This document shows, piece after piece, positions 1 to 8,750 of a stretch of DNA of 64,000 nt (the first letter of the stretch is position 1; each line of letters opens with the position of its first letter). Below the pieces are notes generated by a model. The model was not told the DNA's origin and ran no database searches. It saw nothing but the letters and a program-made list of their open reading frames with translations. Origin of the DNA: Salinisphaera sp049568105 (lineage in GTDB: Bacteria; Pseudomonadota; Gammaproteobacteria; Nevskiales; Salinisphaeraceae); the NCBI RefSeq assembly GCF_049568105.1, contig NZ_CP145335.1, positions 2,108,001 through 2,172,000 on the forward strand, in the 5' to 3' direction. The translations under genes were made by a program, and so were the position numbers.

Positions 1-2
1 GC

Positions 3-233
3 TACGCGCTCTATCTGCTATGCGACACCGACATCGCATTCGTCGACGACAGCCAGCGCTGTTTCCCGGGCGCGGAAGAACGCGAAAACTGTCGAAACCT
101 CTGGCGAGAGGCATTAAGCACACGCGGCCTGCCTTTTATCGAAATACGTGGTTCGCTCGAAACACGTATCGAAACGGCTGTCCGTGTGATTCAGCGTGCT
201 ACAGGCATTCTGCCGAGCCGCCCGCCAGCCTGA
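3..233 (+). CDS. C-terminal part of NadR-like ATPase (partial, 5' end outside window)
   Basis: Reading frame 3 is open from the window edge to a TGA at 231-233 and encodes 76 residues. The piece contains DTDIAFVDDSQR, an acidic ERENC helix region and GLPFIEIRG, the order found at the end of the nucleotide kinase (AAA_28) domain of NadR-type proteins, where a D-x-P/A-(W/F)-x-D-D-G/S-x-R stretch precedes the terminal PY(I/V)EI strand. Family members phosphorylate ribosylnicotinamide and often also adenylylate NMN in NAD salvage. The adenylyltransferase and Walker A parts would lie upstream, so which activities this protein has cannot be told. An AT-rich spacer separates it from the next operon. 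Confidence 0.6.
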   Translation, partial: YALYLLCDTDIAFVDDSQRCFPGAEERENCRNLWREALSTRGLPFIEIRGSLETRIETAVRVIQRATGILPSRPPA

Positions 234-286
234 ATCCTTGGCCTCGGACCCGCCGTGCGTTTTTATATACGGGATAGGCCGCACTC

Positions 287-350
287 TCGTTATATAGATA
301 AACACATAACGAATAAGCGCTATCTCATGCCTAATCTTACAAATAAGCGC
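287..350. promoter_or_regulatory. candidate operator region upstream of the first molybdenum hydroxylase operon
   Basis: The spacer is much richer in A and T than the genes around it. It holds an inverted repeat TCGTTAT (287-293) / ATAACGA (306-312) with a 12-base gap, and a direct repeat AATAAGCGC at 312-320 and 342-350, whose starts are exactly 30 bases apart, i.e. about three helical turns. Such phased repeats upstream of an operon start often bind a regulator dimer. No regulator is encoded next to it and I could not assign a convincing -35/-10 pair. Confidence 0.3.
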
Positions 351-440
351 GAAATGGTCGTCGATTCGGTAGTAATTCGGGTTGTCTCGTCGCCGGGAGT
401 ACGCGACATTTAACGGGCTCATCCCTTGATTACATGAATC

Positions 441-932
441 ATGAAGGATTCCACCGAAACGCCGGTCGATGTGCAGATCAATCTACGCATCAATGGCCGA
501 ATGACCCCACTACAAGTCCCGCCGAATGTGGTTCTGCTCGACGCGCTGCGCGATCGTCTGAACCTAACCGGCACCAAGAAAGGCTGCGACCACGGCCAGT
601 GCGGCGCCTGTACCGTCTTGATCAACGGTGAAGCTGTGAATTCCTGTCTGGCACTGGCGGTCGTCCATGACGGCGACGACATCACCACGGTCGAAGGTTT
701 GGCCGGGAACGCCGAACTCAGCCCGATGCAGGACGCTTTTCTCGAGCACGATGCCTACCAGTGCGGCTACTGCACGCCCGGCCAGCTCACGTCGGCCACC
801 GAACTGATGCACAACGACCGGGTCGGCAATTCCGAGGCCGAGATCGCTGAGGCAATGAGCGGCAACATCTGCCGCTGCGGTGCCTACAAGAACATTCGCG
901 CCGCAATCCGTTCGGCGCGCGAACAAGGCTGA
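441..932 (+). CDS. Aldehyde oxidoreductase (xanthine dehydrogenase family) 2Fe-2S subunit, copy 1, no Tat signal
   Basis: Small electron-transfer subunit of a three-subunit molybdenum hydroxylase, closest by motif to E. coli PaoA (YagT). The 163 residues hold two [2Fe-2S] sites: C49, C54, C57 and C69 in a plant-ferredoxin-type domain (KKGCDHGQCGAC), and C108, C111, C144 and C146 in the helical domain (QCGYCTPGQ, GNICRCGAYKNI). E. coli PaoA and the paralogue at 33687 carry a twin-arginine leader; here the protein begins directly at the ferredoxin domain, and the frame is closed by a TGA at 435-437 two codons upstream, so no leader was missed. The complex is therefore probably cytoplasmic. Eight bases separate it from the FAD subunit gene. 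Confidence 0.93.
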   Translation: MKDSTETPVDVQINLRINGRMTPLQVPPNVVLLDALRDRLNLTGTKKGCDHGQCGACTVLINGEAVNSCLALAVVHDGDDITTVEGLAGNAELSPMQDAFLEHDAYQCGYCTPGQLTSATELMHNDRVGNSEAEIAEAMSGNICRCGAYKNIRAAIRSAREQG

Positions 933-940
933 GGCAAGCG

Positions 941-1948
941 ATGCGACAATTCGACTATAAGCGCGCCGAAGACACGTCCGGCGCCATACACGCCCATGCC
1001 GATCATTCATCGGCCTATCTGGCTGGCGGCACTACACTGATCGATCTGGTCAAACTGGATGTGATGCAGCCCGAGCGGCTGGTCGACATCAACCGGCTCA
1101 ACCTGGATGCGATCGAACCGGCCAATCATGGTGGTCTTACGGTTGGTGCGACCGTGCGCAATACCACGCTGGCCTATGACGAGCGCGTGTCGCGCGACTA
1201 CACCGTTTTGTCTGAGGCGCTACTCCAGGGGGCTTCCCGTCAGTTGCGCAATCGGGCCACGACGGCCGGCAACGTCATGCAGCGTGTGCGCTGCTCGTAT
1301 TTCCGCGACGGCGTTTCGCCGTGCAACAAGCGCGAACCGGGCAGTGGCTGTTCGGCAATCGAGGGCGTCAACCGCGAAGTCTTTGCCGTACTCGGCACCA
1401 GCGAGCACTGCATTGCCTCACACCCTTCCGATATGTGCGTGGCCATGGCCGCCATCGGTGCGACGGTTCGAGTCGAGGGCAAGCAAGGCACGCGTGATAT
1501 CGACTTTCTCGATTTCCACAAACTGCCGGGCGATACGCCGCATATCGAGCACGAACTCGAAGGCGACGAACTGATCACCCATGTCACGCTCGAGGCTCCG
1601 CTTGAAGGGGCTGGCTCAACCTACGTCAAACTGCGGGACCGCTCCTCCTATCAGTTCGCGCTGGCCTCCTGTGCGGCCATTGTGGCCTTGGACGGCGATA
1701 CGATCCGCGATGTGCGAATCGCACTCGGCGGCGTGGCTACTAAACCGTGGCGGTGTCTGGATGCCGAACAGCAGCTGCGCGGTCAGCCGGCGACTCGCGA
1801 GACCTTCGTCGCGGCCGCCCGGACTGCGATGTCCGGCGCCACACCGTATCGACACAATGCGTTCAAGATTCCACTGGGCCGTCGCGCGATCGTTCGCGCA
1901 CTGACCGAAGCCACTGCCCGTGCAGCCGGCAAGGGAGATCAGGCATGA
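941..1948 (+). CDS. Aldehyde oxidoreductase FAD-binding subunit with extra 4Fe-4S site, copy 1
   Basis: Middle subunit of the molybdenum hydroxylase, matching PaoB (YagS). An AGGTTLIDL segment near residue 30 is the FAD pyrophosphate-binding loop of the CO dehydrogenase flavoprotein/vanillyl-oxidase fold. Residues C118, C128 and C137 (RVRCSYFRD, PCNKREPGSGC) with C157 (SEHC) match the additional [4Fe-4S] cluster known in PaoB but absent from eukaryotic xanthine dehydrogenases. The protein would pass electrons from the 2Fe-2S subunit to FAD and on to an acceptor. 335 residues is normal length. Its TGA overlaps the ATG of the next gene (ATGA), showing translational coupling. Confidence 0.93.
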   Translation: MRQFDYKRAEDTSGAIHAHADHSSAYLAGGTTLIDLVKLDVMQPERLVDINRLNLDAIEPANHGGLTVGATVRNTTLAYDERVSRDYTVLSEALLQGASRQLRNRATTAGNVMQRVRCSYFRDGVSPCNKREPGSGCSAIEGVNREVFAVLGTSEHCIASHPSDMCVAMAAIGATVRVEGKQGTRDIDFLDFHKLPGDTPHIEHELEGDELITHVTLEAPLEGAGSTYVKLRDRSSYQFALASCAAIVALDGDTIRDVRIALGGVATKPWRCLDAEQQLRGQPATRETFVAAARTAMSGATPYRHNAFKIPLGRRAIVRALTEATARAAGKGDQA

Positions 1949-4146
1949 GTACCCCACATATCGGCGCGGCATTGCCGCGCGTCGAAGGACCGGACAAGCT
2001 GACCGGCCGTGCCCGCTATGCCGCGGATTTTCATCCCGAAGGCATGGTCTATGCCTACGGCGTCTACAGCCAAATATCCAAGGGTCGAATCGTATCGATC
2101 GACACTGATACCGCCATGCAAATGCCGGGCGTGATCGATGTGTTTCACCATAACCATTTTCCGACCTTGTATCGCTCGCCCTCGAGCTTTGCCGACGAGA
2201 ACATGGTCGACGAGCTGCGTACGCCATTCGAGGACGACCAAGTCCTCTATGCCGGCCAATTCGTGGCACTGGTGGTGGCCGATACCTTCGAGCATGCCCG
2301 CGATGCGGCCTATCGCGTACGCGTCGACTACGACGCCGAAAGTGCCGCGGCCACGCTGGCCCAGGGTCAGCACACCTATGGTGTAACCGAAGCCAATCGT
2401 AACGAGCGCGGCGATGCCGATAGCGCCTTTGGCTCTGCTGCGGTTCAGATCGATGCGACCTATAGCACGCCGGTCGAGACCCACAACCCGATGGAAATGC
2501 ATGCCACGACCGCACGCTGGTCCGACGGCAAGCTGATCGTGCATGAATCCACCCAGGGCGTGATCTTCGCGCGCAATACTCTGGCCAAGGTTCTCGACCT
2601 CGACCCGAGCGACGTCGAAGTCCATGCCGACTACATCGGTTCGGGTTTTGGCGGCAAACTGTGGCTGTGGCCGCATAGTCTGGCGACCTGTGCTGTGGCC
2701 CGGGTGCTGGATCGCCCGGTCCAGTTCATGTTGCCGCGCCAGCAAATGTTCACCACCTCTGGCCACCGGCCGGAAACGTCTCAACGGGTGAAGCTCGGCG
2801 CCGACCAGGACGGCCATCTGCTGTCGATCAGCCACGACAGTGTCAACAGCTCTTCGTCGATGAGCACTTTCGTCGAGGCCACGGGCGGCTCCACGGCCAG
2901 CCTCTACAAATGCGACAACCTGCGGGTCACGCATAGTGCGGCCCAAGTGGATCGTGGCGCACCGACCGCGATGCGTGCTCCGGGCGCCGGCGTCGGGCTG
3001 TTCGCGCTCGAATCAGCTATGGACGAACTGGCGATCGCGTTGGACATGGACCCGCTGGAACTGCATCGCCGCAACTTCACGGATACCGATCCCTCGTCTG
3101 GCAAGCCGTTTTCGAGCAATCAATTGTTAGTGGCCTACGATCAGGCTGCCGAGCGTTTCGGCTGGTCAAAACGCAATCCGGAAATCGGTTCGATGCGCGA
3201 TGGTGAGCTGGTACTCGGTTGGGGCATGGCAGCCTGCAATTGGGATGCCATGCGTAATCCCTGCGATGCCCGGGTGGCCGTTCATCGCGACGGCCGGGTC
3301 ACGATTCATTGCGCGAGCCAGGATATCGGCACTGGGACCTACACCATTCTGGCCCAAACCGCTGCCGATATCCTGCAGGTCAGTATCGACCGGGTTCAGG
3401 TTGCGATCGGCGATTCGACCTTTCCGCACGGGCCAATCTCGGGCGGATCCTGGGCCACCGCCACTCTGTTGCCGGCGGTGGCCGAAGCCTCGCGTGCAGC
3501 GATCAGCCAGCTCAAGGACTACGCCGTGCTGGCTAATGGCCCCTTTGCACAGGCCGAGGCCGACGATCTGTCCTATGAATCCGGCGCCATCACCGATGGC
3601 AACGGTCAGAGCTACGGCCCGGCCGAAATCCTCGATCCCCAGCATCTGGCCAGTGCGACCGGCCAAGCGCATACCGAGGGTGCGCCCGACAGCGGCTATG
3701 CCTTTGGTTCATTCGGCGTGCATTTCGTGGAAATCAGCTGGGACCCGGCTATCGCCGATCTGCAGGTTCGACGCGTGGTCAGCGCGATTGACGCCGGGGC
3801 CATTATCAACGAAAAAACCGCTCGCAATCAGGTCGAGGGCGCAATCGTGATGGGCCTGGGGTCGGCGTTGTTTGAAGCGACCGAGTACGACGATCGCACT
3901 GCGCGTCCGGTCAACAACAACTACGCCGAATATCTGGTGCCGGTGAATGCCGACCTTCCAGATCTAGATGTGATCCTGCTCGATTACCCCGACTACGAGC
4001 TCAACGAGTTCGGGGCGCGCGGTATCGGCGAAATCGGCCTGACTGGCATACAGGCTGCGGTTGCCAATGCCGTTCATCATGCGACCGGCTTGCGTATCCG
4101 CGATCTTCCGATCACGCTCGACAAGCTGATGGACGATCAGCCATAA
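1945..4146 (+). CDS. Aldehyde oxidoreductase molybdenum-binding subunit, copy 1
   Basis: Catalytic large subunit (733 residues) of the PaoABC-like complex, which oxidises aldehydes to acids at a molybdopterin cytosine dinucleotide centre in the E. coli enzyme. Visible hallmarks are the N-terminal RVEGPDKLTGRARYAADF segment of the a/b hammerhead domain, GSGFGGKLW, the MRAPG loop carrying the substrate-site arginine, and GIGEIG near the end, whose glutamate (E696) is the conserved catalytic base. I chose the ATG at 1945 because it overlaps the upstream stop and begins at the conserved N-terminus; the frame continues open further upstream but without family-like sequence. Same length as the paralogue at 35363. 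Substrate cannot be read from sequence. Confidence 0.93.
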   Translation: MSTPHIGAALPRVEGPDKLTGRARYAADFHPEGMVYAYGVYSQISKGRIVSIDTDTAMQMPGVIDVFHHNHFPTLYRSPSSFADENMVDELRTPFEDDQVLYAGQFVALVVADTFEHARDAAYRVRVDYDAESAAATLAQGQHTYGVTEANRNERGDADSAFGSAAVQIDATYSTPVETHNPMEMHATTARWSDGKLIVHESTQGVIFARNTLAKVLDLDPSDVEVHADYIGSGFGGKLWLWPHSLATCAVARVLDRPVQFMLPRQQMFTTSGHRPETSQRVKLGADQDGHLLSISHDSVNSSSSMSTFVEATGGSTASLYKCDNLRVTHSAAQVDRGAPTAMRAPGAGVGLFALESAMDELAIALDMDPLELHRRNFTDTDPSSGKPFSSNQLLVAYDQAAERFGWSKRNPEIGSMRDGELVLGWGMAACNWDAMRNPCDARVAVHRDGRVTIHCASQDIGTGTYTILAQTAADILQVSIDRVQVAIGDSTFPHGPISGGSWATATLLPAVAEASRAAISQLKDYAVLANGPFAQAEADDLSYESGAITDGNGQSYGPAEILDPQHLASATGQAHTEGAPDSGYAFGSFGVHFVEISWDPAIADLQVRRVVSAIDAGAIINEKTARNQVEGAIVMGLGSALFEATEYDDRTARPVNNNYAEYLVPVNADLPDLDVILLDYPDYELNEFGARGIGEIGLTGIQAAVANAVHHATGLRIRDLPITLDKLMDDQP

Positions 4147-4230
4147 CGGGGCGTTCCTGACCGGGCCCGTCTGCATACCCCTATGCCGACGGGCTTCGCC
4201 TGCCACTCGCATCGGAAAAGAGCACAATCT

Positions 4231-4629
4231 ATGCACAATCTTTGTCGTATCGGCCTGCTCGGCGCCGGCCTGGCCCTGTTCGCAGGCTGCTCGGCCGTGA
4301 CCAGTACCACAAACACTACCGCCGATGCGCTGCATTCGATCAGCCACGGGGTATCGGTTTCCAGCCGTTCGAGCAGCGATTCAACGCGCAGCGACCCACA
4401 AAGCGCACGCGCAGCACAGACCCGTGCCTATGTCGATTCGCAGATGGGCCAGATCCGGCGTGAAGCCGCGGCCGGCGGCGGCGAACATATCGATGCTCTA
4501 GCCGAATTGATGGACAACTCCAACTCGGACCAGCTGGGCGTCTGGATGCAGACGCATTATCAGAGCCTGTTCACCCAATCACGGACGCCGTCGCAGTTCA
4601 TTCAGGCGATTCGTTCACGTCGCAGTTAG
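4231..4629 (+). CDS. Small predicted lipoprotein, unknown function
   Basis: 132 residues from the ATG at 4231. A short hydrophobic leader ends in LALFAGC, a good lipobox with the modified cysteine at residue 20, so the mature protein should be lipid-anchored. A Ser/Thr-rich linker follows and then a charged helical C-terminal half. An upstream in-frame ATG at 4183 would put charged residues before the signal and is less likely. I do not recognise the family. It sits between the oxidoreductase operon and another secreted protein, with no evident functional link. Confidence 0.7.
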   Translation: MHNLCRIGLLGAGLALFAGCSAVTSTTNTTADALHSISHGVSVSSRSSSDSTRSDPQSARAAQTRAYVDSQMGQIRREAAAGGGEHIDALAELMDNSNSDQLGVWMQTHYQSLFTQSRTPSQFIQAIRSRRS

Positions 4630-4742
4630 AATGACGCATCCGTCGGTCTATGCGGCCAATCATTCAAACGGCACAACTTTTGAATGATGGCCGTATCGGT
4701 CGGCACTCGATATTCGGGTTCACATTAACAGGAGCAATTACC

Positions 4743-5126
4743 ATGCAGTCGATCAGGATTCGTACCGCCGCGGGCCTGCTACTCGGTGCCTGCGCCATTT
4801 ATGGACTGCCGGCGGTCGCTGCCGACAACGCAGACGCGGGCGCGTCGGATTCGGCCGCACAGAGCCAGTCTCAGGATTTCACCGACAAGCAGCTCAAGCA
4901 GTTTGTCGAGGCCCAGAACAATGTTCAGGCTGTGCTGAAAAAATGGGACAGCAAAGTCGCCGAGGCCGACGATAAGGAAGCGGCCCAGCGCAAGGAAAAC
5001 AAGGCGATGCTCCAGGCGGTCAAGGATAGCGGGCTGTCGCCGAAGCAGTACAACAACATCGCTCGTGCGGCTCAGAACGACCCTAAGCTTACCAAGCGTA
5101 TTCAGTCGTTCATGACCCCGGAATAG
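4743..5126 (+). CDS. Secreted DUF4168-like protein
   Basis: 127 residues starting at the ATG at 4743, preceded by GGAGCAATTACC. Residues 1-27 form a signal peptide ending AVAADN. The mature part contains FTDKQLKQFVEAQNNVQ, a lysine-rich helix, and QYNNIARAAQNDPKLTKRI, the pattern of DUF4168 proteins: small periplasmic or exported helical proteins of unknown role. An intrinsic terminator follows immediately, so it is the last gene of its transcript. Function is unassigned for the family. Confidence 0.78.
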   Translation: MQSIRIRTAAGLLLGACAIYGLPAVAADNADAGASDSAAQSQSQDFTDKQLKQFVEAQNNVQAVLKKWDSKVAEADDKEAAQRKENKAMLQAVKDSGLSPKQYNNIARAAQNDPKLTKRIQSFMTPE

Positions 5127-5150
5127 ATCCAACCGCGGGTATGATGCACA

Positions 5151-5182
5151 AGCCGCGCCTTGTCAGGGCGCGGCTTTTTTTT
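5151..5182 (+). terminator. Intrinsic terminator after the DUF4168-like gene
   Basis: AGCCGCGCC (5151-5159) pairs with GGCGCGGCT (5167-5175) around a 7-base loop and is followed by an unbroken run of T to 5182: a textbook factor-independent terminator 25 bases after the stop codon. Confidence 0.92.
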
Positions 5183-5388
5183 AGGGGCTCGTGTGCGAAC
5201 TGCTCGCCAGGTCGAAGCGCAAGATTTCATGATCGGCCACCCAGTATTGACTGGTCAGCGCCGACGGGGCCGGCCGAGCGCGCTGCGTTCGGTCGACCCG
5301 GGTTCAATCCTGGCAGCTGGGCCAGCCGGGCGTCCGTCTACCCTAACCCGGCTATCGATTGCGCGATTCGATTGGATGTCGCGTTAGC

Positions 5389-6573
5389 TCAAGAAACCGA
5401 GGCCCAAACTTCCTCGTAAAGCGCAATGATTTCGTCGACGTTCGGTTCGCGCGGGTTGTTGCCAGGTGAACCCGAGGCTAGAGCCTGCTCGGCCATAGTC
5501 GACAGACTTGCCTGCCAACGCGCGCGTTCGACGCCATAATCACTCGGCGTTGGCACTTCCAGTTCGGCATTGAGTGCGCTCAGCTCGCCGATCAGCAACC
5601 GAACCGCAGCCGCATCGCTATTCGCCTGGTTTGCGACCCCGATCGTGCGTGCGCAGGTGGCGTAGCGGGATCGGGCCGTATCGGCTGAAAACCGTGTGAC
5701 CGCAGGTAAAAGCATGGCATTCGACATGCCATGCGGTACGTGAAAAGCCGCCCCGATCGGCCGGCTCATACCGTGCACGAGCGCTACCGAGGCGCTGGAG
5801 AATGCCAAACCGGCCAGGCTGGCCCCCAACATCATCGCCTCGCGCGCCGGTCGATCATCGGGTTTGTGGTAGACCGTGCGCAGATTCGGCCCGATCAGAC
5901 GCATCGCCGCCAGTGCCTGTTGGTCGGAAAAGGGATTGGCCTTGCGGCTGACATAAGCCTCGATGGCATGCGTCAGCGCGTCGATACCGGTATCTGCGGT
6001 CACACGCGGCGGTACCGACAGGCTGAGCTCGTAGTCCACGATCGCCGCGGTCGGCATGAACCCCAAGCCAACGCAGAGCATTTTTTCATCGACCGTATCG
6101 TCGGTGATGATCGTGAAACGGGTGGCCTCGGAGCCGGTGCCGGCCGTGGTCGGTATCGCGACCACTGGAAGGCCCGGTTTTTCTGCCTGGTTAGGGAATT
6201 TGTAGTCCCGGATCTCACCGCCGAAATGCGCCAGCACCCCGATCGCCTTGGCCGAATCGATCGGACTGCCGCCGCCGAGCGCGATCAGGCCGTCGAATGG
6301 CTGGCCGGCTGCGGTACCGGCTTTGACCGTATCCACACCCTGCAGAATCGAGCGCTCGGTCGGTTCCGGAACGGTATCGGCGAATATGCCGTAGGACATT
6401 CCGGCGGCGTCCAGGCCGTCGGTGGCGCGATCGACATAACCCAATTCGATCATCATTCGATCGGTAATCAACAGCGGGCGCGCAATACCCAGCGCGTTCA
6501 AGACCTCGGGCAGGCGTGTGACCGAACCGCCACCGACTTCCATGATCCGGGGCATGAGAATGTTGTGAGACAT
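5389..6573 (-). CDS. Iron-containing alcohol dehydrogenase
   Basis: 394-residue group III (Fe-dependent) alcohol dehydrogenase. The NAD-binding half shows GGGSPIDSAKAIG and PTTAGTGSEA; the metal site is D198 and H202 (GIDALTHAIEAY), H267 (HGMSRP) and H281 (VPHG), matching the four ligands of FucO-type enzymes. It would interconvert a primary alcohol and an aldehyde with NAD(H). The start at 6573 follows GAGGAGCTCAAC, a strong ribosome site; a further ATG at 6588 lies upstream of that site. The neighbourhood (aldehyde oxidoreductase upstream) is compatible with alcohol/aldehyde metabolism, but substrate is unknown. Confidence 0.92.
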   Translation of the reverse strand: MSHNILMPRIMEVGGGSVTRLPEVLNALGIARPLLITDRMMIELGYVDRATDGLDAAGMSYGIFADTVPEPTERSILQGVDTVKAGTAAGQPFDGLIALGGGSPIDSAKAIGVLAHFGGEIRDYKFPNQAEKPGLPVVAIPTTAGTGSEATRFTIITDDTVDEKMLCVGLGFMPTAAIVDYELSLSVPPRVTADTGIDALTHAIEAYVSRKANPFSDQQALAAMRLIGPNLRTVYHKPDDRPAREAMMLGASLAGLAFSSASVALVHGMSRPIGAAFHVPHGMSNAMLLPAVTRFSADTARSRYATCARTIGVANQANSDAAAVRLLIGELSALNAELEVPTPSDYGVERARWQASLSTMAEQALASGSPGNNPREPNVDEIIALYEEVWASVS

Positions 6574-6720
6574 GTTGAGCTCCTCCAATATGACGCCCCA
6601 TGTCGACGAGCGTTCATTCGTTATCAGCCCCGGGCTTTCGATCCGGGTTCAGTCGCAGTGTGAACGCCTTACCCATTCCTGCAAAGACCGTTGCGGCTGG
6701 CCGCAACCCAGGAGACCCGT

Positions 6721-7023
6721 ATGAGCTCGAAGCCCGGATTTATCGTGATCGCCGAATTTCAAGTCAAACCCGACGAACTCGATCGTTTTCTAGAGTTGGC
6801 CCACGAGGACGCCCGGCAATCGCTGACGCACGAAGCCGACTGCCACCAGTTCGATGTCCTGGCACCGATTGGCCAGGACAACACCGTGATTTTGCACGAG
6901 GCCTATACCGACCGTGGCGCCTTTGATACCCACACCCGCATGCCGCACTACCAACCGTTCAAGGACGGCACGACACCGCTGCTGGCCGCGGATCCCGTGG
7001 TGCGTTTTTTCGAGCCCGTATAG
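6721..7023 (+). CDS. Antibiotic biosynthesis monooxygenase (ABM) domain protein, YgiN-like
   Basis: 100 residues forming one ABM-fold (dimeric ferredoxin-like) domain: FIVIAEFQVKPDELDRFLEL, then DCHQFDVL and a helix with HEAYTDRGAFDTH. Members include quinol monooxygenase YgiN, heme-degrading enzymes and many uncharacterised single-domain proteins. Start at 6721 is set by AGGAGACCCGT; an in-frame ATG at 6691 has no such site. It diverges from the alcohol dehydrogenase and converges on the symporter gene. The specific reaction cannot be assigned. Confidence 0.85.
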   Translation: MSSKPGFIVIAEFQVKPDELDRFLELAHEDARQSLTHEADCHQFDVLAPIGQDNTVILHEAYTDRGAFDTHTRMPHYQPFKDGTTPLLAADPVVRFFEPV

Positions 7024-7038
7024 GTTCGTCTAGGCCAA

Positions 7039-8625
7039 CTACAACGCGGCGGATTCGCCGTGGCCGAGCAGCCACGGCATCGCGATCGATACCGTCAGGA
7101 TCAAGATGAAAAAGCCGGTCAGCAGCGCCACCGAGGGCCAATGCAGATCGAGTTGGAGCTTGGCTGTGGGCACGGCTCGCCGTTGGCGACGCATCGCTGT
7201 ACTCACAAGCGCGGCCACCATCCAGGTCGCGAGCGCGCCGGTAACGTTCCACCAGAACCAGAATAAATGTGGGACGAAAAGCCATAACCCGAGGTTGAGC
7301 AACACGCCGCTCGCCAGTCCAGCATTGGCCCCTCGGGTTTCGATTCGCGGCATCATGATAGCGGCCACGAAGATCGCCAGAATCGGGCCGAAGAAGACCG
7401 AGCCGATCTTGTTGATCGCCTCGATCAGCGTCGGTGCGATATGCCCTGTAACAAACGCCAGGGCGAGACAGACTACGCCCCAGAACAAGGTGGCCAGATG
7501 CGAGGCCTGCATGTAGCGTCGATTCGACAACTCGCGCCCGCGTGCAATCAGATCCTCTACCGAGGCCGCCGATAAGGAATTGATCGCTGAACTGACCGAC
7601 GACATCGCTGCCGAGAAGATCGCGACGATCAACAAACCGGTCAGGCCCGCCGGCAACTCGCTACGAATGAACATCGGCACCAGCAAATCCGGCTGTGTAG
7701 CCGGCACCTCGGAACCGAAAGCGCCGCCGCGCGCCGCCAGCGTTCCGAGAATCAGTCCCATCAGGCAATAACAGAGTGTGACCGGAGAGCGCAGCAGGCC
7801 GTTGGCCAACAAGGTTCGACGCACCGTGGGCAGATCGCGGGCCGACAACAGACGCTGCGCCTGCGACTGATCGGCGCCGTAATAGGAGACATACAGAAAC
7901 AATCCGCCGACGAGCATCGGCCAGAAGCCGAAACCCGCCTCTTGGCCGATCCCCCAGTTCGTGAAATCCACCGCTGTCAACCGAGCCGGATCGACACCGG
8001 CAATGAATGCCTGCCAGCCCCCCAGCCGCATCAGACCAATCCACACACAGACGCCGATACCGATTGTAAGCAGCCCCATCTGGATCGCGTCGCCATAGAC
8101 CACCGCCTTCATACCGCCCTGATAGCAATAGATCAGCGTGACGAGCCCGATCACTAGGATGGTCAGCCACAGTGGCATACCCATGGCATGGGTCAGAATC
8201 AGTGCGACGGCATAAATCATCACGCTGGTCGCAAAGGCACGCGAGAGCTGAAACACCAAACTCAGCAACAGTCGGGTACTGGGCCCGAAACGGCGCTCGA
8301 GAAAGCCGTAGATGCTGACAACCCCGGCGTTGTATAGCGTGGGAAAAAAGCAGACGATCAAAAATGCCATGGCCAGGGGCACGGCGAATTCGTAGGTCAA
8401 CCAGATCAACCCGCCACCGGCCTTGGCTCCGGCAAAAGCCGGGGCTGAAATAAAACTTGCCGAAGACAATTGAGTGGCCGCCGCTGAAAGCGCCAATACG
8501 AACCAGCCGAAGGACCGGTCGCCGAGAAAATACTGGGCCCCAGAATCGTGGCTTCGTAGCCGATAGCCCAGCCATAGGAAACCGCCGAGATAGAGACCGA
8601 TTACAGCGTAGTCGATAAGCGTCAT
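7039..8625 (-). CDS. Sodium:solute symporter (SSS family)
   Basis: 528 residues, hydrophobic with about 13 predicted membrane segments. GGFLWLGYRLRSHDSGAQYFLGDRSFGW at the N-terminus, QLSSASFISAPAF in the first core helices and SSAINSLSAASVEDL in the middle are typical of the LeuT-fold SSS (SGLT/PutP) family that couples uptake of sugars, amino acids or related solutes to Na+. Start at 8625 follows AGGGGGA; the frame extends upstream without family-like sequence. It is divergent from a gamma-glutamyltransferase-like gene, so import of an amino acid or peptide breakdown product is an attractive but unproven role. Confidence 0.9.
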   Translation of the reverse strand: MTLIDYAVIGLYLGGFLWLGYRLRSHDSGAQYFLGDRSFGWFVLALSAAATQLSSASFISAPAFAGAKAGGGLIWLTYEFAVPLAMAFLIVCFFPTLYNAGVVSIYGFLERRFGPSTRLLLSLVFQLSRAFATSVMIYAVALILTHAMGMPLWLTILVIGLVTLIYCYQGGMKAVVYGDAIQMGLLTIGIGVCVWIGLMRLGGWQAFIAGVDPARLTAVDFTNWGIGQEAGFGFWPMLVGGLFLYVSYYGADQSQAQRLLSARDLPTVRRTLLANGLLRSPVTLCYCLMGLILGTLAARGGAFGSEVPATQPDLLVPMFIRSELPAGLTGLLIVAIFSAAMSSVSSAINSLSAASVEDLIARGRELSNRRYMQASHLATLFWGVVCLALAFVTGHIAPTLIEAINKIGSVFFGPILAIFVAAIMMPRIETRGANAGLASGVLLNLGLWLFVPHLFWFWWNVTGALATWMVAALVSTAMRRQRRAVPTAKLQLDLHWPSVALLTGFFILILTVSIAMPWLLGHGESAAL

Positions 8626-8750
8626 TGCATTCCCCCTGCGCCTGTGACTATATCGCGCCCTTAGGTCGGCATGTCGCCCGCCGATATGAGTTGGTACCGA
8701 TATTGCTGCCTGGCCCAACCATCGAAATAAAAACCACCCCTGGGAGAGCC

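Noticed and set aside
20..277. 85-codon arginine-rich open frame at the window start
   Set aside because: It is the +2 shadow of the NadR-like fragment, which has family-like sequence in another frame.
1939..2946. 335-codon antisense frame inside the Mo subunit gene of copy 1, and similar one at 35207-36190 in copy 2
   Set aside because: Long antisense frames are expected opposite GC-rich coding sequence; neither shows family-like motifs, and both recur because the sense genes are paralogous.
5183..5388. Small plus-strand frames after the terminator at 5182
   Set aside because: They lie in GC-rich intergenic DNA, one starts before the terminator hairpin, and neither has protein-like composition.
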